64,000 nucleotides of DNA, from NCBI RefSeq assembly GCF_963169125.1, contig NC_084797.1, positions 102,759,868-102,823,867 of the forward strand, in the 5' to 3' direction. The notes below the pieces were generated by a model that saw only the letters and a list, made by a program, of their open reading frames with translations, had not been told where the DNA came from and did not search any database. Source of the stretch: Humulus lupulus. Taxonomy: Eukaryota; Streptophyta; Magnoliopsida; Rosales; Cannabaceae. Position numbers and translations under genes: made by a program. Positions 1 through 9,849 of this stretch are shown here, piece by piece (within the stretch, counting starts at the first letter, position 1; each line of letters starts with the position of its first letter).

Positions 1-99
1 CACTTCATGAACAATCTCATGCTGACTCCTAAGTAGAAGGGCTTTTATTTTCTGTAGAAGGCCAACACTCATGTTCCATTGATAGAGGGTTGTGTCTCT

Positions 100-1343
100 A
101 ATCTTGGTTCATGGAAACATGATTTCTTCTTCATTACGGGTTGCCCCTCGGTTCTTGAATGCTGACGCTTCTCTCCAAGTAAGTGTTGTATCTCTTTTTA
201 TTTATTTGCTTTTCTAGTTCGTTGTTGTTAGGCTAACAATTGAGCTGATGATTTTGGGGACCTCCCTCCTCCAAAAATATATGCTCAACAACTTCTTTGT
301 GGGGAAGTCTTGGCTAAGTTTGATGTCATGAAGAAGATGGCGGCTTAAATTTTTACTATGCCAAACTTCAACGCCTATGGTCTTTCTAGAGTTTCTGATC
401 CTGATTTGTTGTGGCATGTCACAGATCAGATGAAAAAGGTCCTTCCAAAAGACTCAAAATTCTATGATGGAAATGATGACTGGCTTCAAGATGAACCTTC
501 TCCTAACTCCAAGCGACCGGCCTGCGCGTCTCTTGCTTCTGCGGACCCAGATACATCCTCACATTTCCAAGCTACACTTTCCAATCCAAGGTGCTTTGTC
601 TTGCTCTCTTATGATGAGTTTAATGTTTCTCTAGCCAGTTCCCTGGCTACAACATTTCTGGAGGTCCTCCACCTCGTTCAGCCAGTGCATCGTCTATCCC
701 TATCCATCAAGACACCTCTGGTTCGAGTGAGGTGCCATGGGTGAATCACGTTTTGGTTCCATACGTGCAGAGGTGTCCTGTGAAGCTGAGGATATTATAG
801 AAGTTGAGTGGAGGGGCCTTGAGAGTTTTAACATGACAGAGCTGGGGGAGACTCTCATGCATTTCATGACCTCGGTAAGTTTGTATGTTGTTATACTTTA
901 TTGTGTGTGCCTCCTTATACATATGTTTCCTGTATCTTGACCTCTTATATGTACACCCCTTTTCTTTTGCAGACTTCTCTCGTGGCTTAGTGCTTAATAA
1001 CTTTAGGGAGAGATTTGTCCTAGGTCGAGGAGGAAAAATTCCAACTGACCATTAAGATCCATGAGCTCAAGAAGCAGATTGTTGAGGCCAACCTCAAGGA
1101 AGAAGCTTTCGTTGCGAAGGATTCCTCTTCGTCTAAGATTTGGAAGAGAGCAGAAGGCAAGGCAGAGGCACTACGGGAGAGGATCATTACTGTTAAGGAA
1201 GAATTAGCAGAGGTTGAGTATAAGTCAGTGCAGCGCACCCTTTATGGTGTGTGGAAACAAAATCCTAACATCAATTACTCCTCATTTGGTGACCATGCTA
1301 TTGTTAAGGTTGTTGAATTGAATGCTCATGGCCGGAAACAATG
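100..1343 (+). pseudogene. T1 antisense gene remnant (plant transposon-protein-like, coiled coil)
   Basis: This is the opposite-strand gene of T1. Around 105-178 one frame reads W-K-H-D-F-F-F-I-T-G-C-P, like the N-terminal domain of 'putative plant transposon protein' sequences. It is followed by a GTAAGT donor at 179. A second exon-like stretch runs from about 232 to 874 and ends at a GTAAGT donor (875), with a TTTTGCAG acceptor at 971-972. The last exon has a Lys/Glu-rich coiled coil (about 1030-1240), then a stop at 1343. Frames shift and stops occur (for example before the coiled coil), so it is a pseudogene. The exon pattern resembles the intact T3 copy, but the protein belongs to a more distant subfamily. 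Exon limits are my reading and are approximate. Confidence 0.6.
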
Positions 1344-1761
1344 AAGTTTTTTCATGCGCCGTCTTTTCCTCCAATGTGTGGGCAGCTTAATTCTTTTTAC
1401 TTCGATTTGGTTGTAATGGTACTTGACTTATGTTATCTGCGAGGTTTCTCCATGTCTCTTGTTTTCTTTGCGAGGAACTTTAACAAGTCTTGCTATGTTT
1501 TATGCTTATTTTGTGATGGAACATTATCATGTCATTTAATGCATGTGGGCTTCACCTCTTTACTGCGTGTGATTCATGTCAGTCGGTGCACGTTCACCAC
1601 TTGTAAGGATATGTTGACCCTTTGGATTCTTGCTATCCTTCAATATATTTTTGCACGCTCTTGTTATTTTTTGCAAGAAGCGTCCTTCTTGTCATTATGC
1701 ATAGTACTATTTTTACAAGGGTCTATTTTAGGACCTTTTTCTGCTAGATGGCTTGGTGGCC

Positions 1762-2047
1762 GCTCTAGGCTTATTGGTGGACGTCCTCCTTGACGCTTTA
1801 CCCCTCGTGGAGGTATTAGCCTATCACGAGGTTGTCCTTGTAGAACATTTTCTCTCCCTTGGCATCCATAAGAGTAGCTAATCATTATGAATTAAGAAAT
1901 GCTCTAGGCTTATCATCTGATGTCCTTATTGAGACCGTACCCCTCGTGGAGGTATCTAGCCTTTGTCACGAGGTTGTCCCTATGGAACCCTTTGTCTCCC
2001 TCAATATCCATAAGGGTAGCTAACCCTGATGAACTCAAGAGATGCCT
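1762..2047. repeat. T1 two-unit tandem repeat, period about 139
   Basis: Two diverged direct copies start with GCTCTAGGCTTAT at 1762 and 1901. Each contains 'CCCCTCGTGGAGGTA' and 'TCACGAGGTTGTCC'. They lie between the end of the antisense gene (1343) and the end of the integrase frame (2381). The same position holds arrays in T2, T3 and T5, though the unit sequences differ. Confidence 0.8.
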
Positions 2048-2420
2048 TGTAAGGTTTTTTTTTTCCATATATTTATTCCTCCTATCCTGCCCCCCCAAGT
2101 GCTTGATGGGATTCACTCCATTGAGAACTTTGATCATTTCGCTCCCAACATAGACCTTGACCGTGTGTGTATGTTTGTTATATAAGTGCTTGCATGTAGA
2201 AGGAATGTAATATGCAAAATAGGAAATACTTTCATTGATAGTGAGAAGATTATAAAGGCACGTATTTCAACATTGCATCTACTATGAGGTTATCCGGGCA
2301 ACCTGTTTGATATTTAACTACTGAATTAACATAAAAACAACTAAATTGTGGACATTTCTGCATTAGAGGTGAGAGTCTTACTAGTAGTATTTCTTGAGAT
2401 GTTCCGCATTCCATGCCTGG

Positions 2421-4875
2421 TGTAACGACCCAAATCCGCTAATAAGGCTTAAGGGCCTTGATTAGCGTGCCAGGAGGGCATGATGGGATTTATGTGTGAT
2501 TTTTATGAATTAAATGCATGGTTATGATTTAAAGCATGTTATATGACTATTTGTTTATCTGAGATGCATGACTATGTATATTACTATGCATGTAGTCCCG
2601 GATCGTGTTAGTAGGGCATAACTGTAATTTTGGCCATGTTGGGCATAACTGTATTGATATGTGATAATTGTTGAGACCACAGTGGTATGTGGGTGTATCT
2701 GTGATTTGTGACTCGAGGCGATCCCAGTGAGCAGGCTAGCGGAAAGTCATGACGGGAATTTATACCCGGCTCGGGGCGAGCCTGGGGGTATGAACAGGAA
2801 TTCAGTGAATAGATTGAGATTTATTTTGATAATGGAGGATACTTATTTGGTGGTTTATCAGGTGTTGGAAGGTAGCGGGAAAATATTAGAGACACTTGAG
2901 GATTAGCGGGAATTGGGTAAAATGACTAAAATGGCCCTATTTGGACAAAAGGATTTAGAGTTAATAGGAAGGGCATTTTGGTCATTTGGCTTTTAAAGAT
3001 AGGTTTTTATAAGGCTTTATATAGTGAGTGGGATTGTTAGAGAGTGAGAATGCTGAAAGAAAAGAAAAGAAAGAATAAGGAAAGAAAGAAAAGAGAGAAA
3101 ACAGAGGGGTTTTCACAAGGGTCGGTTTGTGCATTTTTACACCATTCCGCTCCATTTTTCTTGGAGCAAAGCTTAGTGGATAGAAATGGTAGGCTGTGCA
3201 TCAAGGATCTTAAGGATATACTTGAAGATTTGGCAAGGATTAGCAAGAACACATCAACTTTTGAGGTAAGTTTTTAGAGATTTTAGTTTAAGGGTTTTGA
3301 TGGTTTGAGCTGTGTTTTGAGCTGAGTTAATGGGAATTTTAGGGAATTTCTGGGCAAGATTTGAGGATGAACAAGCTAAGGATGTCTAGGGTTGAATCAA
3401 GGTCGAAATTTGCATCAATGGTAAGAATTCTAAGCCTTTAACTTTGTTGTTGACTGAATTTTTGAGTTTAGGGTTGATCATGGTAGATTTTGAGATTTGG
3501 GATAAATGTTCTTGGGATTTGAGGATTTGGGATGCTTGGGATGAATGGAGAGTGTTCATAAGCTTGATTTTGAGTTTGGTAAAGATTTGGGGAAGTTTGG
3601 TTTGAGATTGGTTGAAAGAAATCGCAGAAATGCGATTTTGGGTTTTCTGGGCTGCAACTAGCGCTACAGCGCTAGTCAGTGGGCGCTGTAGCGCTAGCCC
3701 CTATTCTGGGGAGGTGAGTTCTGCTTGTAGCGCTACAGCGCCCTGTTTAGAGCGCTGTAGCGCTGCACTATTCACAGAGGTGAATTTTTGGGTTTTTGAT
3801 GAGGGATTTTGACCTAGGGTTCGGGGCTCGATTCCGCCACTTTGTTTTGGGGATTTAGGACTTCCCAGGGGCTCGGGATTGGTCCCGAGGCTAGGTTTTC
3901 AGACCTGGGGTTCGGTGTTGACTTTGACCTATGATTGTGCTTAGGTGTGCGCTAAGGCTCGAGTGGGATCGTTCTCAAGGAGTCAGGTGATCTAAGCTAT
4001 TGATTGGACAGGTAAGAAAACTATAACACCCGTAGGATAGGGCATGGGCCCATAGTGTGATTGCGGGGCACGGCCCTATATTGCATGTTGAATGATGAGA
4101 TGATTGCCGGGCATGGCCCTATATTGCATTACATGTTAGGGTGCAGATTTAAATAAATTGGCATTTGTTTGAATGTTGCTTGATTTATGCTATATATGAT
4201 TATAATGAAATGAACGGCTATGGCCGAGGGCGGCAAGGCCGAGTACGGCAGCGGAGCCGGAAGTAACACTTAGCACATGGGATGCTTATAGTCAGGGCAG
4301 GGCCCGGTGGATACATGTGATATCCTTACGGTGAGGACCGAGACCCCAGGCCTCGGTAAGGCTTCTGGGGCGGCATGGCCGTGTTCGCTTAGTCTAATGG
4401 TTGACTTGTTTATCTGTGGATTATCTGTTATGATAAACTGTATAAATTGGATATGTTATGTTCTGCATGAGTTTTCTTGCTGGGCTTCGGCTCACGGGTG
4501 CTCTGTGTTGCAGGTAAGGGCAATGACTGAGTCAACCAACCATGAGTACGGAGAGCGTGAAGCGACGCGTACATGTTTGGCCTGCCCGACTGCTTTGGTT
4601 GGGGGTTTATACGAGAAATGGCTGTAATAACCTATGATTTTTATAACTAGTCAACTGTAAACTTATTTCAAGATGTAAATAGTTTTCGAACCATATTTTG
4701 GGATCCCGAATGTTTAATACTAGAAGTTTTAATGAAACGACGCATTTTCAAAGATTACAGCCTTAACTTTTAATTAGTCACACTTTTGTTTCAAAACCTC
4801 GGTTAGCGAGTTCATTGCACACTGTTTTGTCTTAAAACTCACTTAGTAACGGCTCTAAGGAAGTAGGGCGTTACA
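2421..4875 (+). mobile_element. S1: solo LTR, Ty3/gypsy Tekay-like (2455 bp)
   Basis: It begins TGTAACGACCC and ends GGGCGTTACA, with 7-base inverted ends TGTAACG/CGTTACA, and is flanked by the perfect 5-base TSD CCTGG (2416-2420 and 4876-4880). No internal region is present, so it is a solo LTR left by LTR-LTR recombination. A likely TATA box (CTTTATATAG, about 3015) sets the sense as plus. S3 is a second copy in the opposite orientation, with the same palindrome-rich patch and terminal hairpin. It interrupts the last dozen or so codons of the T1 integrase. Small open frames inside it (for example 3044-3277) have no support as genes. Confidence 0.9.
3650..3775. repeat. S1 cluster of AGCGCT-type palindromes
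   Basis: Four copies of an AGCGCTRYAGCGCT-type motif occur in about 110 bases, as two inverted pairs. Each copy is close to self-complementary and the whole patch could fold back on itself. A matching but more decayed cluster is at the equivalent offset in S3 (about 36740-36860). An analogous cluster built on a different palindrome (GCGATATATCGC) is in S4. Confidence 0.7.
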
Positions 4876-5398
4876 CCTGGGGTACCACGATATCATCCAA
4901 TCTCGCTAGTTTGTAAGTGTTTTGGGGTATCAGCTGGGAGACTTGGTAGGGTCCTTCCCAGTTTGCTCCTAACAAGCCTGCCCCTGGGTCTTGCATGTTG
5001 GGGAGGAATTTTCTCTACACCAACTCTCCTTCTCTGAATGTCCTCTCTCACACTCTGGAGTTGTATTACCTTGCGGCTTGTTGTTGGTATGTGCCAATCT
5101 CAGCTATGCCGTCTCCCTTCATTCTTCCAATAGGTCCAAATTTTCTGCCATTGTTGTATTGTTTTGGTCTCCGTAAGCCTGCACCATGAAAGAATTGATC
5201 TTCATTTCTATCAGGAGGACAACCTCACATCCATATGCTAAGGCGAAAGGGGTTGCCCCAGTAGTCGAGTGTGGCGTGGTTCTGTAGGCCAAAAGTACAT
5301 AAGATAGCTCATCGACTCAAGCTCCCTTTAGGTTTTCCAAATACAATTTTAGGTTCCTTTTTAGGACCTTATTAATGGTCTCCAGTTGCCTATTGATC

Positions 5399-6427
5399 AC
5401 CCTCAACTTCATCAAGTCGTTTAAGGCATCAAGATGGTACTTGGGGTTGGTAACACCTCATAGGTGGTCATGTGAGGCTCTTTGAAGTTGGCGGGGAGTC
5501 GTTCAACCTGAATCTCTCTTGTGAGAGGTGAATCATAGTCGAACTCAACATCGGTAATATTTCCCCTCGTCGCGGTGACTATTTTTCTTCAAAGGCTCCT
5601 CATCTTAGTCTCTAGCTATTGTCTCATTTTATTCAAGGATTCCCTCAAATTTGATGGCTTGACCTTTCCTTTCCCCTGTCCTCCGGAGGGGCCATAGGGG
5701 GCGTTGTCCTTACGTTTGAACTTCTATTGAGCTTCTCCTTTAGGTTAGGTGGAGTCTTCTTAGAGGTGATCTCGGTTTCATTTTGATGACAAACGTTGTC
5801 CCTCCACGTTTGCTCTTAGGGGGGCTCCACTGGCCTTGGGCCCTCATTGCCCTTCGTCAGGGGAGTGTTGCTGGTGGAAAGTCGAGTCCTCCCGTCATCT
5901 ACAGGGACAGTGGTTTCTCCTCTTCCACACTCCTTCTCCTTGTGCTTGGGAAGGGGCATGCTCGACTTTCCTTGCAGTAGGCCTTGTGTAACTCGCGTAT
6001 CTCGTCCTCATAGAAGCGATTTCTTGAGCTGGAACTCACAGAGTGTATCCGGGGACTCTTGCCCAGCCTGTCTATAGAGGGACCTCGATCTCGGTGGCTG
6101 GAGCGCGATGCAGCCGTAGATCGAGGAGGATGGTGCGTACCCATGTCACCTATAGGGTGGACTAATGGTTCCTGATGGCCTTTGTTGGCTAGACAAATGG
6201 AGATGACGCCTCCTTCTCTTATCCATGGGCTAGATGCTCCTCCGACATGCCTCCATTTTCTAGTGGTGGAGGGTCTTTCTAGGAGGCTCTCAATTGGTCT
6301 TCGTCTAGATGGATTTCAACATCTTGTGACTCACATATGTGTCTTGAACGCCTTGGCATTTTTCCTTGTCGAAATTGATGGAAGAACAATAGTTTAGTGC
6401 GTGTTCTTCTCTCAGACGATGCCAAAC
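5399..6427 (-). pseudogene. T1 gag remnant and leader
   Basis: Just inside the LTR the minus strand shows the primer-binding region (starting TTTGGCATCGTC). An Arg/Ser-rich gag N-terminus follows at about 6144-5899, then near 5500-5400 the conserved gag block L-P-A-N-F-K-x-P-H-M-x-x-Y-E-G with D-P-like K-Y-H-L-D-A. The frame is interrupted by stops. At about 5398 gag joins integrase directly. It is homologous to the gag of T2, T3 and T5, but from a distinct subfamily. Confidence 0.65.
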
Positions 6428-6954
6428 TATTGACGGTGAGAACTCGTCAATGATATTAGATCAGAAAACTCAAAAATATATCTTAGAGAGTGGTGAACTT
6501 AGAAAGAACTTAGAGAAAACTTGAAGGATAAAAGCTTTGAACAACAATGGAGAAATGATACTCGTATATTATGCAATAGCCTTAGTACATAGTCAATTTT
6601 CCAACCGCTCCCTCAGGTGAAAGAAGGCTCTATTGATATATGAGCATTATCGGCTCCTAATACATGGTGGTCCCAAAAGGATAGAAGGACTCATCTGCAG
6701 GCCACAAGTGATCGTGGAGCAGGTGGTAATGGTGTTGAAGGAGTGGCGGTCAAGTCCAGTACATATCAGGTGTCAGCAAGTAATACCCAGTCTTTGTACT
6801 ACTTCCTACCACCACTACTTGTACAGTACAGATGTCTGGAACATGGTAGTATAGGTTTCACCACATACTATCTTTGTGTTGCCACTACTTGTTTGGCATG
6901 GGAACTCGGTTCGTACTCTGTGCTATTACAAGCACGTACGTACCTGGCCTGACA
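6428..6954 (-). repeat. T1 5' LTR (527 bp)
   Basis: On the plus strand it begins TATTGACGG, decayed from the TGTTGACG start seen in T3, T4 and T5, immediately after 'CCAAAC'. It ends CCTGGCCTGACA at 6954, where T0 gag sequence resumes. The adjacent 'CCAAAC' matches the leader of the other Tat elements, which supports the boundary. The other LTR lies outside the window. Confidence 0.65.
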
Positions 6955-7320
6955 TATAAAACTCTGGCTTTCTCCTTCTCTGTTACTTTGGGTTTTTTGG
7001 CCTTGTCTTTGTGTCTCCCAATGCACGACAAGGCTGATGTGTGAGCCTGTACTTGTGTCTATTGAGGTGTTGTTGGTGCTCTAGGTTTCTTGTTAGTCAC
7101 AACTTAATTTTTTGCATAGTTTCCCTGATGTCCTGTGGGAATTTATTTCGCAATCTCACCCATCAGCTGATGACGGTCGATAGTATTGTGGCCTATGTCA
7201 TTATGGAATTAACAAAAATTATTGGGATCATGTTTTGCTCGTTGACTTCTCGTTGCTCAATTCTCTTGAACAGGTTAAGGTTCTCATATGCTTGTGTGTT
7301 TATCAGCTTGATATATATTG
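6955..7320 (-). pseudogene. T0: old Tat gag fragment, zinc-knuckle part
   Basis: On the minus strand around 7215-7150 one frame reads F-H-N-D-I-G-H-N-T-I-D, the zinc-knuckle core of Tat gag (C-x2-H-x4-H-x4-C in T3), with both cysteines lost. It continues across the T2 insertion into 18151-18422, since both sides carry the TATTG duplication. It is truncated on the left by the T1 LTR. No other trace of T0 was found. Stops and frameshifts make it non-coding. Confidence 0.6.
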
Positions 7321-7941
7321 TGTTGTACCCCAAAATAAATACGAGCTAAATTACTCAGCACAGGGTATAGCTAGCAGACATGTGCATAAAGAAAGCGTAA
7401 AGATAGTAGCATTAGTCAAACTTGACAACTTACGACAACCAGATAATCTCTAGATCACCTCTTGCACAAACAACTTACTTCGAGATGCACGATGGCCAGA
7501 TCACCTTCTAGAAAATTTGAACCTGGCCCATGTCATGTCAGGTTAGTTCTTTGACATCCAGCTCGCGGAAGCCTGGTCATGACGCAGAATGAAGGATCCT
7601 AAAAGACTCAGAGATTCCTTAAACACTCATTAATGCTCAGATAATATTATGTATTGATTACCCAATTTTGGGGGAATAGAATCAATAGGCATTAATGTAT
7701 TTATCTAAATGGGATATTACCCAAAAATGTATGTTACCATATTAATGCACGGTTACCTAGAACAGACCAGGTAGAATTCCCTATAAATATAGGGGAGAAT
7801 GGATAGAAAGGGAGAGGACATTTTTGTATATTGAAACTCTCGTGAAATTATGGCAAACAATTTCACGATGAGAAACAAACAGATTAATAAGACTGACTCT
7901 TGGACTAGGTGGATTTTAACTAATGAACCACGTAAAGGAGT
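7321..7941 (+). repeat. T2 5' LTR, 3' end deleted
   Basis: It starts TGTTGTACCCC and aligns with the 3' LTR (TGTTTTACCTC at 17445) up to 'GAACCACGTAAA' near 7936. There it passes straight into gag, so about 110 bases of LTR plus the leader are missing. A TATA-like CCCTATAAATATAGGG lies near 7780. Relative to the 3' LTR it carries about 55-60 extra bases around 7365-7420. Confidence 0.8.
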
Positions 7942-9150
7942 AGATGAGTGTGATTCCTATGAGGAGCTCGAGTCGTTTGCTCCTAACATTGCGGCAGCTC
8001 CATATCCTATTGGTTTTAGGATGCCGACCATGCCTGCATATGATTGAAACACTGACGCGTCCAATCACCTCAAGACGTTCAACACATTAATGATGGCCCA
8101 CAACGTCAGGTTTAACTTAAGATGTATCTTGTTCCTTGCAACACTAACACGGATGGCCAAATTGTGGTTCAACAAGTGCAAGAAACATTCAATCATCTCG
8201 TGGAAGAAACATTCAATCACTTTCTAATTTACGTGATAGTTTCGAGCTGCGAAGGAAACTCGTGTTGAAGCCAACTCCCATGCTAACATTAAACAACAAC
8301 CTGGTGAGTCCCTGAAGGCATATCTATATCGGTTCACCAATGCAGCATCACGAGCTAGGGATGTTGATGACAGCTCCAAGCTCATGGCTATGAGGACAAG
8401 GGTAAAGAGTTTAGATGAATTCCTGGCTCAGATGAATGATTTATGGAATTAACTCCAGCAGAAAGGAGTAAAGAGTTTAGATGAATTCCTGGCTCAGGCT
8501 CAGGAATGGATAAATCTAGAAAAGGCACAATCTATTGTCACAGGAACTAGCAAGACCCCTGTCCAGCCCGCTGGAGTGGTGGCAGATGTTGTAGCTATGG
8601 CTCAACCCACTACCCAAAATAACAAGACAGGGAGCAATAAGTTGAAGGGGAATGGTGAGGGCGACCAGAATGGAACCAAAAAGAACAAGCCCGGTGAAAA
8701 ATATAAGTCCATCTACACCACCTATACCGACCTGACAGATACGTGAGAGAGTATCTTTCTGCCAAATTCTAATCGCCTTCCGTTGAAGAAATCAGAGCTC
8801 TTGAGGTAGTAGAGGGTGAAGAGAGACTCCGTCAAATTTTTTCGATATCACAACGACATCGGCCATAATACTAATGATTGTTGTCGACTAAAGGATGAGA
8901 TCAAGACTTTCATTTGGGCTGGACCGTTAGCCCAATATACCCAAAACTACATAGTTACCGATCAGCCAGCCAGGTAAAATAATCATCCAGCTCTGGAAAA
9001 TTCGATCAGTCAACCATGGGCTCAACCAGATCAGGGGAACCAAATCGTCCCCCCTCCATTAGAAAGGGGGATATAACCACTATCGTTAGAGGACCTCAAA
9101 TGGCAGGCACGAGTAATGGGCCCAGAAAAGGTACATACAGGAGCTGAAAA
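7942..9150 (+). pseudogene. T2 gag (nucleocapsid polyprotein), broken
   Basis: The translation gives gag blocks shared with T3 and T5: F-A-P-N-I-A-A near 7978, then F-N-T-L-M-M-A-H-N near 8070 after an in-frame stop, then L-K-A-Y-L-Y-R-F-T-N-A-A-S-R-A near 8310. Next come the Q-E-W-I-N-L-E-K motif near 8500 and the zinc-knuckle region Y-H-N-D-I-G-H-N-T-N-D-C near 8850, whose first Cys is lost. Several stops and frameshifts are present. A 30-base stretch (GTAAAGAGTTTAGATG...) is duplicated at 8402 and 8469. Confidence 0.8.
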
Positions 9151-9800
9151 ACCCACAATGACACTGAGTTCATTCTGGAGCAAAGGTTATCAAAGCAACA
9201 ATAGTTTGCGAAACAACCAGTCATTTTCACGAAAGAGGATACTAGCCACATCTTGTTCCTACATAATGATTTGGTAATGACAGCCGTTCAACTCACCAAA
9301 CGAAGAGTGCGAAGGATTTTAATTGATAATGGGAGCTCTATAAACGTGCTATTCATGTCCACCCTAGAAAGGATGGGTTGTATGTAGCCGATCTTAAGGA
9401 GACCTCGATGACCCTATATTAATTCAGAGGAGAAGGAATAGAAGCTATAAGGACGATCGAGCTCGTAGTGACGCTAGGAGATGATTCACGAGCAGTTGCT
9501 AAAATGCTCAAGTTTGTTGTAATCCATTATTCTACTGTATACAACACAATTTTGGGATGACCCGTACTAATGACTTTTGAGGCTATAACCTCAATCCAAT
9601 ATCTAGCAATGATGGTCCCCTCGACCTCAGATACATGTACTTGAAGAGGAGATCAGCTTGCTGTAGAGAATGCTATAACATTGCTATGAATGCAAAATCA
9701 CGACCCAAGCATCAATCAATTGTCATTAATGAGGGGGTGAGGAGACTTGGGTAATGGAAATTTCCCATGGGGTGGAAGAACCTCAGGAAGGAGGTAAAAA
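9151..9800 (+). pseudogene. T2 aspartic protease remnant
   Basis: The retroviral-type aspartic protease active site D-N-G-S-S is present at about 9325-9339, preceded by R-R-V-R-R-I-L-I and followed by L-F-x-S-T-L-E-R-M-G. The downstream flap region is in broken frames. The order after gag and before RT matches T5. It would have cleaved the Gag-Pol polyprotein in virus-like particles, but as it stands it is not a continuous frame. Confidence 0.75.
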
Positions 9801-9849
9801 AGTCGCCCAACAAGATGACATTTATATAATATTAGGTAACAGGTCTTAG

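Larger units (their letters stand above)
2381..5398 (-). pseudogene. T1 integrase C-terminal remnant, split by solo LTR S1
   Basis: Read on the minus strand, 5398-4881 gives integrase C-terminal motifs in several frames: an N-W-E-G-P-Y-Q-like block, and further upstream a R-N-L-K-L-Y-L-E-N block. After removal of S1 the frame continues into D-I-V-V-P, then W-N-A-E-H-L-K-K-Y-Y and a stop at 2383-2381. The tail 'W-N-x-x-H-L-K-K-Y-Y' is the usual end of Tat integrases and recurs in T3 and T5. Several frameshifts and stops are present. At about 5398 the sequence passes abruptly into gag, so the region between was deleted. Confidence 0.8.
1..6954 (-). mobile_element. T1: decayed Ty3/gypsy Tat-type element, left end beyond window
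   Basis: The element reads on the minus strand: LTR at 6428-6954, gag remnant below it, integrase C-terminus at 4881-5398 and 2381-2420, a two-unit tandem repeat at 1762-2047, and an opposite-strand gene remnant at about 100-1343. This order (gag-pol, repeats, antisense gene, then the 3' LTR, which lies outside the window) matches T2, T3 and T5. Protease, RT, RNase H and the integrase core are missing, so it is a deletion derivative. Solo LTR S1 sits inside its integrase. The element is cut by the window edge, so its TSD cannot be checked. Confidence 0.8.

Noticed and set aside
1341..1793. 150-codon hydrophobic frame after the T1 antisense gene
   Set aside because: The composition reflects T-rich non-coding DNA. 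It runs into the tandem repeat and has no homologue in the other elements.
3037..3277. Lys/Arg-rich small frames on both strands in S1
   Set aside because: They fall inside a solo LTR after the TATA-like box in a purine-rich stretch. S3 does not keep them as open frames, so they are not genes.
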